This document shows positions 1 to 6,600 of a stretch of 16,148 nucleotides of DNA, piece after piece. The position numbers and the translations under genes are program-made. Source of the stretch: JAJTYI01 sp964420145 (GTDB lineage Bacteria; Patescibacteriota; Dojkabacteria; B142; OLB20); the NCBI GenBank assembly GCA_964420145.1, contig CAYQRB010000021.1, positions 1 through 16,148 on the forward strand, written 5' to 3'. The notes under the pieces are model-generated. The model worked only from the letters and a program-made list of their open reading frames with translations, was not told where the DNA came from and ran no database searches. How positions within the stretch are numbered: position 1 is the first letter of the stretch; each line of letters opens with the position of its first letter.

Positions 1-1
1 A

Positions 2-967
2 ACATACTATATTAGTGATTTACAAAAAGGTATGTCTTTGTTAGGTGAGACATTTGCTATAAGAGAGGTTCAACTCACAGAAACAAAAGCTAAAAAACCT
101 TATTACAGAGTTTCTCTGATCGATAAAACAGGGTTGATTAGTGGCAACATCTGGGGAGATAACTTTCCCAATATTGAGAAGTCTGCCCTTAAAACGGGTA
201 AGGTTGTAGTTATCGATGCCACGGTGGAAGAATATAAAGGAAGCTTAATGCTTAATATTACCAGGACTAATACAGTAAGTGAGGCAACTCTTGATGAATA
301 CATTGAGGGTAGTGATTTTGATCTGGACGAACTTTTTACACAATTAACTGGATATATTGAGAAGATTGAAGATAAAAAACTAAAAGAATATTTAGAGCAT
401 ATTTTCTCAGATAAGGACTTTGCTAATAAATTTAAAACTATGCCTGCTGCAGAGTATGTACACCACTCATTTAGAGGGGGGTTACTTGAACATGTGGTAG
501 AAATGCTTGATCTGATGCAACCTTTACGCACATATTATCCCGAAGCGGATTTTGACCTAGTTACGGCAGGTGTTATCCTTCACGATATAGGGAAGTTAGT
601 AGAGTTAAATGTTGTTGATACTGTTGTACAAAGGTCTGCTAAGGGATATTTGCTTGGACATATTGCTTTGGGGCTAGAGTTTTTGTGTAAAGATATAGAT
701 AACTATCTTACAGATGAAAAATCAATGCTTTTGAAGCATATTATCTTATCACATCACGGATCTTTGGAGTTTGGTTCTCCAGTGGTTCCCTCTACTATAG
801 AGGCATCTATTGTAAGTCAGTTAGACTCTACTTCTTCTCAGGTGCGTATAGTCCAAAAAGTTCTTAGGAAAAATAAAAATCGTGAAGATAACTTCTCAGA
901 ATGGGATAAGATTTTACAAACAAAAGTTTACCAAAGTCGACAAACTGAAGATCTACGACTAATTTAA
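2..967 (+). CDS. YhaM-type 3'-5' exoribonuclease (OB-fold + HD domain), 5' end cut by window edge
   Basis: The reading frame is open from base 2 through ATG 32 to TAA 965-967, and the residues before that ATG (YISDLQKGM) look like the usual N-terminal strand of this family, so the true start probably lies just outside the window. Numbering from ATG 32: an OB-fold nucleic-acid-binding domain covers about residues 1-80, then an HD metal-dependent phosphohydrolase domain about 130-280. Visible metal ligands are H154 (GGLLEHV), the H184-D185 pair (LHDIGK), H210 (LLGH), H241/H242 (SHHG) and D265. This arrangement matches Bacillus YhaM, a cytoplasmic 3'-5' exonuclease acting on RNA and single-stranded DNA. 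ssb follows 26 nt downstream, consistent with co-transcription. The substrate is inferred from the family; the domain assignment is firm. Confidence 0.88.
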   Translation, partial: TYYISDLQKGMSLLGETFAIREVQLTETKAKKPYYRVSLIDKTGLISGNIWGDNFPNIEKSALKTGKVVVIDATVEEYKGSLMLNITRTNTVSEATLDEYIEGSDFDLDELFTQLTGYIEKIEDKKLKEYLEHIFSDKDFANKFKTMPAAEYVHHSFRGGLLEHVVEMLDLMQPLRTYYPEADFDLVTAGVILHDIGKLVELNVVDTVVQRSAKGYLLGHIALGLEFLCKDIDNYLTDEKSMLLKHIILSHHGSLEFGSPVVPSTIEASIVSQLDSTSSQVRIVQKVLRKNKNREDNFSEWDKILQTKVYQSRQTEDLRLI

Positions 968-993
968 TTATTTTACTTTTTTATCAAAATCAA

Positions 994-1446
994 ATGTTTA
1001 CAGATTTAAATAGAGCCGAAATAATTGGGAATATTACAAAAGACCTTAATTTGCGAACTACGGGTTCGGGAACTTCTGTTCTTTCATTTGGAGTGGCTAC
1101 AAATAGAAGATACAAATCACAAGGAAGTGATGATTGGCAGGAAGAAACAAACTTTCATAATATTGTAGTCTGGGGTAGACAAGCAGAGACTCTTGCCCAA
1201 AAAGCAAAGAAGGGGACAAGGCTTTATATTGCAGGTAGGCTAGTTACTAGAAGTTGGGACGATGCAGAAGGGAAAAAAAATTACAAAACAGAGATTGTAG
1301 CAGAAATGATAAGCCTTATTAGTAGATATGAACAGGGCCCATCTGCAGAGGGAAGTAGAGGTCAAGATCGTGTCTCTACAGAAGATAAGCCTGCCTCAAG
1401 CAGTAATACAGAAGATATAATAGACCCTGATGATTTGCCGTTCTAG
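994..1446 (+). CDS. ssb: Single-stranded DNA-binding protein
   Basis: A 150-residue SSB. The N-terminal OB fold (about residues 3-112) starts with the typical NRAEIIGNITKDLNLR strand and contains the family block FHNIVVWGRQAETLAQKAKKG (about 54-74) and the YIAGRLVTRSW strand (78-88). A disordered Ser/Glu-rich linker (about 113-140) leads to an acidic tip ending DPDDLPF, the conserved SSB tail that docks replication and repair partners. It would coat single-stranded DNA as a tetramer during replication, repair and recombination. Length and architecture are normal. It lies between the YhaM-type nuclease and proS on the same strand. No Shine-Dalgarno sequence precedes ATG 994; the leader is T/A only apart from a few C residues. 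Confidence is high from the fold blocks plus the tail. Confidence 0.96.
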   Translation: MFTDLNRAEIIGNITKDLNLRTTGSGTSVLSFGVATNRRYKSQGSDDWQEETNFHNIVVWGRQAETLAQKAKKGTRLYIAGRLVTRSWDDAEGKKNYKTEIVAEMISLISRYEQGPSAEGSRGQDRVSTEDKPASSSNTEDIIDPDDLPF

Positions 1447-1469
1447 GTATAGAGTTTGAGTGTTGTTTT

Positions 1470-1478
1470 TGCTACTAT
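1470..1478 (+). promoter_or_regulatory. Candidate extended -10 element upstream of proS
   Basis: TGCTACTAT fits the extended -10 pattern TGnTAnnnT and lies 22 nt before the proS ATG in the 54-nt ssb-proS spacer. No good -35 hexamer is seen, which extended -10 promoters can tolerate. The resemblance to the motif before pcm (TGCTATAAT) is the main support. proS could equally be read through from ssb. Confidence 0.3.
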
Positions 1479-1500
1479 CAATACATAGTTAATAGAAACC

Positions 1501-3205
1501 ATGCGATATTCTAAGTTGTTTGGAAAAACAGTTCGTGAACCTCAGAAAGGTATGACCCTTACTTCTCATAAACTCCTTTTTCAAGCAGGATTTATTCGAG
1601 AATCAACAGCAGGACGGTATTACCTACTCCCTTTGGGTCAAAGAGTTTTTGATAAGATCGTAAAGATAGTAGAGCAAGAAATGGATAGGGCTGGTACACA
1701 GAAAATGTTTGCTCCTGTTTTACATCCATTGGAACTATGGGAAGAGACAAATCGAGATAAGTCTGGCGGATATGAGTTGATGACTGTACAGGATAGGAGG
1801 GGGGCGAAATTTGCGCTCGGGGGTACAGCAGAAGAAATGTTCGTCGATGTAGTGCGCAAATTTCGCATCACCTACCGCGACTTACCGTTTAATGTCTATC
1901 AAATGGGTTATAAATTTCGTGATGAACTACGGGCTAGAGGAGGATTATTACGGGTAAGAGAGTTTGTTATGAAAGATGCCTATTCTTTTCATACAAGTGA
2001 TGAAGATTTTAAGCAGGAGTATGAAAATATGCGAAGTACCTATTCAAAAATTTTTACTAGAGTAGGACTTAAGACTGATATTGTCCCAGCAGATAATGGA
2101 TATTTTGGTGGTGATTACTGTGATGAATTTGTTGTTGAATCCCCAATAGGGGAAAGCACCTATTTCATCTCAGAAGATGGGAAATACATAGCTCATGAAG
2201 ATATAGCTACATTCCAATACGAGTTGATAAACCCAGATGATGTAGTTAAACCTCTAGAAACAATCACACAGCCTGCTTGGGTTAAAACTATGGATGATAA
2301 CATTAAACACTATAATCTTCCTGCCAATCGATTCCTAAAAAATGTTGTTTATAAAAACAGAGAGTCTGGGGAAATAATAATTGTCACGATCAGAGGAGAC
2401 CTTCAAGTTAATAAAAATAAACTAGAACACACCTTGAGTATGGTCGGTTTGCTTGAGGAAGCAACAGAAGAAGATATTAAATCATTTGGCTCTAAGCCTG
2501 GATATGTACATTCTTGGGGATATAATACGAAAGATAGCAAAGAGATTATCTTTGTAGCGGATCTTTCTCTTAAAACTGTAGTTAATTTTATAGGAGGNNN
2601 NNNNNNNAGAATGCACTGATACCATAAATGTAAACTACGGTAGGGACTTCAAACACGACATAGAAGCAGATACAGCACTGGCAGAAGAAGGTTTCCTCTC
2701 TCCTGATGGAAACTCAAAACTAGTGAAAAAGACAGGAATAGAAGTAGGTAATATTTTCCAACTCGGTCAGCACTATTCAAAAAAGATGAAAGATGCGGTT
2801 TTTGTTGATAATGATGGTAAATCCAAAGAGTTTTTTATGGGTTGTTATGGACTTGGCTTGGGCCGTACTATGGCAACTGTAGTAGAAGTCTCTCACGATG
2901 ACAAAGGAATCATATGGCCAAAAGAGATTGCTCCGTATCAGATACACTTGGTAGGATTAAATCTGGAAGATAAAAATGTACAATCTAAGGCGGAAGAAGT
3001 GTATACCAGACTTCTAGATCGGGGGATAGAGGTTCTCTATGATGATCGTCTTGATACAAATCCGGGTGAGAAGTTTGCTGACGCAGATTTGATTGGAATT
3101 CCTGTAAGGGTAGTGGTGTCAAAAAGGACCGAAAGAAAGGTGGAAGTGAAGGAACGCAAATTATCAGAATCAGAATTAATAGATATTGATAATTTGAGTA
3201 TTTAA
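1501..3205 (+). CDS. proS: Prolyl-tRNA synthetase, interrupted by a 10-N scaffold gap
   Basis: Class II prolyl-tRNA synthetase that charges tRNA-Pro with proline. Before the gap (365 residues from ATG 1501): the motif 1 region with RESTAGRYYLLPLG (33-46), GGTAEE (107-112), and motif 2 FRDELRARGGLLRVREF (139-155) followed by MKDAYSF. Residues about 225-365 are the inserted editing (INS) domain of bacterial-type ProRS. After the gap the frame restarts at base 2609 (ECTDTINVNYGRDF) and gives 198 residues: motif 3 GCYGLGLGRT, then the anticodon-binding domain, ending at TAA 3203-3205. The total of about 563 known residues is near the usual 570. The two parts differ by one frame only because ten Ns are a placeholder; a true gap divisible by three keeps the gene intact. 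A GTG at 2723 is not a real start, since the frame is open back to the gap. The gene converges with the minus-strand membrane gene, 9 nt away. Confidence 0.95.
2598..2607. other. Assembly gap (10 N) inside proS
   Basis: Ten Ns interrupt the proS editing domain between NFIGG and ECTDTINV. The left part ends with 2 nt of a codon and the right part starts with 1 nt, so the true missing length must be a multiple of three for an intact gene. By comparison with ordinary ProRS spacing here (GG, a few residues, then INVN), only a few codons are likely missing. No overlap between the flanks is visible. Confidence 0.9.
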
Positions 3206-3214
3206 TTCTATAGA

Positions 3215-3694
3215 CTAATGGCCTTTTTCCGGTAGAAACTCCCCATTATTAAATTCTTGTTGTAATCTAATATCTTTTTCTAGGTGTTTTTGTAGTTCTT
3301 CCTCGCTAGAGTATTCTGTTATTGTGTTTTCTTTTGGCAGTAGGGTACCGGGTATATCCCATTGAACCTTTTCCATTTCCTGACTAGATAAATTATCTTT
3401 GAGGTCTTTTTCTATATTTTGAATTATATTTTCGGGATTTGTAATATTAGGTTTCAATACAACCCTATATGAATCTATTTTTTGATTATAAGTAACTTGG
3501 TAATTATTCTTATTGATGACAATATTCTCCTCTATGATCTCCGACTTTTTCGTATCCTGATAATAGTATAAAGATACAAAAAATATAAATATAAAAATAA
3601 TAAATAGTCCTATAATAATATTTTTATCACCAATATTTCTATTGGTTATTATAGAAGTAATTTTTTGTTTTATATCATTCAGGTTGAGGTACAT
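3215..3694 (-). CDS. Single-span membrane protein of unknown function, coupled to the large surface protein
   Basis: I do not recognise a family. The 159-residue product has a short basic N-terminus (about 1-24), one strongly hydrophobic membrane segment (about 25-45, rich in Ile and Phe), then a roughly 110-residue polar domain with an acidic, Glu/Gln-rich end. Topology is probably N-in with the polar domain outside. It has no cysteine, unlike its neighbour. Its ATG (3692-3694) lies inside the 3' end of the 1973-residue gene, which stops at 3675-3677, so the two overlap by 20 nt in different frames. That suggests translational coupling and a shared mRNA, and there is no Shine-Dalgarno sequence of its own. 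It may be an accessory or anchoring partner of the large protein; this is inference from position. The stop lies 9 nt from the proS stop on the opposite strand. Confidence 0.75.
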   Translation of the reverse strand: MYLNLNDIKQKITSIITNRNIGDKNIIIGLFIIFIFIFFVSLYYYQDTKKSEIIEENIVINKNNYQVTYNQKIDSYRVVLKPNITNPENIIQNIEKDLKDNLSSQEMEKVQWDIPGTLLPKENTITEYSSEEELQKHLEKDIRLQQEFNNGEFLPEKGH

Positions 3695-6600
3695 TTGTAG
3701 TTAAGGGTGTTGGAGTTGTTGGTGTATTTGTATTACAACTCAGGTTCTTAAAATAATCCAAAGCAAATAAATATCTATCATATACTAGATTACAATAACT
3801 TCCATTCTTACTACAACTACCATGATATCTTTCTGCGACTTTCTTAACCATATCTTCGGTCCATTTGGAGGGTTCTATGTATCCCCCGGTAAAGTTTTTA
3901 TTGTCTTCGGCAATTTTAATTGTTGCAGCACAGAGGGAGTCTCCAACCCTAGCTCTTCCAAAATAGTCAGGATCTCCGATACGGTGTTTATTAAACGAGT
4001 TCTCGGCACCATCAGGATCCCAATGGCGTTCACTACTCTCTTTGTTGCGTAAAACCCCTAATTGACTAGTACAATATTGCCAATCGCTTGTTGCAGAATA
4101 AAAATCAAAAGTAGATGGAATAAATTGTCCTACACCTCTTCCAATTTTATCAACTAAGTTTGCATCTAAATATAGGGCTAACTGGTTAGGATTTCCGCTA
4201 CACTTATCAGTTGGTGCATAAATAGGATCTCCAGACCTTGTATTCCCAAGTAACTTAGCATTGGTTAGTCCTGTTTGGTTATGCTCAACATGACTACTAG
4301 AACATTTATGCCAACTTTCACTATACATAATTGCCCATAACACTTGCCACGGAATTCGTTCTCCTCCAGGAAATGAGTTCACTAGATTTGTAGTTGATAC
4401 CATTAGACATTCATAGTTTTCAAAACTTCCTGCTCCTATGTCTCCGTAGTAACATTGATTTGTACCAGAATTATTATTTTCTGAAGGGATTTGAGTTTTT
4501 GTTCCTCGTGTATATGTATTTAACATAACGCTTGTAGGATCATAAAAACAGTTTTTGTTATATGTTAAACATTTCATAATTTCAAAATGAAGGTGTACTC
4601 CGTCAGAATTTCCTGTTGTACCCATGAGACCTATTCTAGTATCTCTGGTTACTGTTTCCCCTTCTTTAAGCTTTGTCCCATCTTCTTTTAATATATTTTC
4701 TAGGTGAGCATATCGAGTATAAGTTCCTCCATGATCTATTACAACATGTGTTCCATATCCCGTAGTCAATCCTTCCGAAACGGTTATAACTTTTCCTGAT
4801 CCTGCAGAGTATATAGGCACACTTTTATCTGCAGGATATCCATCTAAATCTAGTCCGGAATGAAAGTATCCGAAACCATCCGAAACATCCTCTCCACTAT
4901 ATTCTATACCAGTGAATGTCCCCAGTGCTGGTTTTAGAGATTTACATTGTTCTATCAATGCTTTATCACCTGAAGAGAAAGGAGGAAGTTCTGGTCGTTG
5001 AGTTTCTTTTGTAGGTCCATAACATTGATTAAATGTCCAGTTTTTATTGCGTTCACCGGACAAAGGATTTACAAGGCCGGAGATATTAACGGATGGAGTA
5101 CATTGGTTACTAGATACACAAGTTTTATTCCCCGATAAAATTCCTCTAATCTCCCCATCTGCCATTATAAGCGGTTGCCCTCTGTTATCTCCCCATCCAC
5201 CAAAAGCATTAAATAGGAGTGCGTATTTTAGTCTTGAGTCAGAGCCGATAGTCGATAAACTGGCTTTCAGTCGTTCCATATTATGTTGGAAATCTCCAGT
5301 TTCATTTATGCCTATGGGTTTAGAATCATTGAAAACGGTTTTTACATGAGCAAACTGTGTTTCGAGAAGTGAGATTTCAGCAGGTAACTCATCGTGGTTA
5401 TATATATTTATAGTCCAGTAGTCTACCAGGTCCTTTGCACTAAATTCATTATGAAGTCTTTCAAAGTTTTGATAATTCCCAAAAGCCGTAACATTATGGG
5501 TCGGTCCACCGATTTCAACCTTTCCTCTTACTGTAGTATCTTTATTTAGTTCATTGGCAAAAGCTTTGTAAAAAGCGGATACTGCAGGCATTGTATCTGT
5601 AAAGTTCAAATCATTAGGATTTCCTCCATACCAATGTTCAGAAATGGGTTCATTAATAGGAGAGACTGCAAATTTTTTAGATGTTTTTTTAGAAACTTCA
5701 ATTATCATTTGCGCAGCTTTTTTCCCAGATTCTTCTGAAGATCCAGTAAGCTCAGTTCTGAAGGCACAGCTTTGATCTTGAACCTTACTTCCAGGATTTC
5801 CCTGATCGGCATTGCAAAAACGGAAGACTGTGTTACCAGAGAAGGAGTTAACAGATTGAGACATAGCTTCTATCATATTGGGAGTATCTTCAGTAATGAC
5901 TTCCATTTTCCATTTTAGTCCCAGACTTTCTGCACGGTGATAGTTCCCTTCTTGAACAGGTCCTGTTATTAGGTGTATTCCGAATTTATCATAACTACAT
6001 TGTTGAGAGTTTAGTATATCATCACAAGCGGCAAGACGAAGCTCTGCATTATCAAATCCTTGACTAATCAAATAACTAGCCATAGGATCACAGTTAAAAT
6101 CTAGATTTGTTTTAGGAGTAGCTTTACATCGTTCGAATGCTGGTTGAAATAATCTGGTTTCAAAAGACTCCGACAATATACCTTCACATGTTCCTCCTGC
6201 TCTCATAATCCATTGTTCATACTCTGTAGGATACTTCTGTTGAAACTTTTTACAATAAGTCGGTAAATATTTTTTAGCTATTGTTCTTTTATCACTTAGT
6301 TGTTGTTCACAGGTTCGGACAAGACAATCGCAAGAGGTTTCTGTTGAAGAAATACATTGGCTCTTTTTATCTTCCGAGAGTAGATCACAGTAAGGTAGTG
6401 CGATATGTGGATATGCTGTCCCCCCACTTGCAATAGCTATCTGGACTTCTCCTAAGCTAGCACTATCCATATTGATTTCTAATTGACTAACGGTTTTCTC
6501 GTCTTTATTATTGGTCGCCGCAAAACCTATTCGTTCGTTCATTCTAGGAACTTGACCAACATAAGCATAATAGTTTTCCATTCTTACCTGGGAAGCCCCA

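Noticed and set aside
2723..3205. A separate 160-residue gene starting at GTG 2723
   Set aside because: The same frame is open back to the 10-N gap and encodes ProRS sequence there, so this is the 3' part of proS.
3675..3677. TGA recoded as glycine (as in Gracilibacteria/Absconditabacteria)
   Set aside because: TGA does not occur inside any gene here despite many Gly codons, and reading through this TGA adds only about a dozen residues before a TAG.
5047..5349. Plus-strand ORFs inside the giant minus-strand gene (also at 3822, 7417, 8364, 8458)
   Set aside because: They lie antisense to conserved hydrolase or Cys-rich coding sequence and show no domain features; they are shadow frames.
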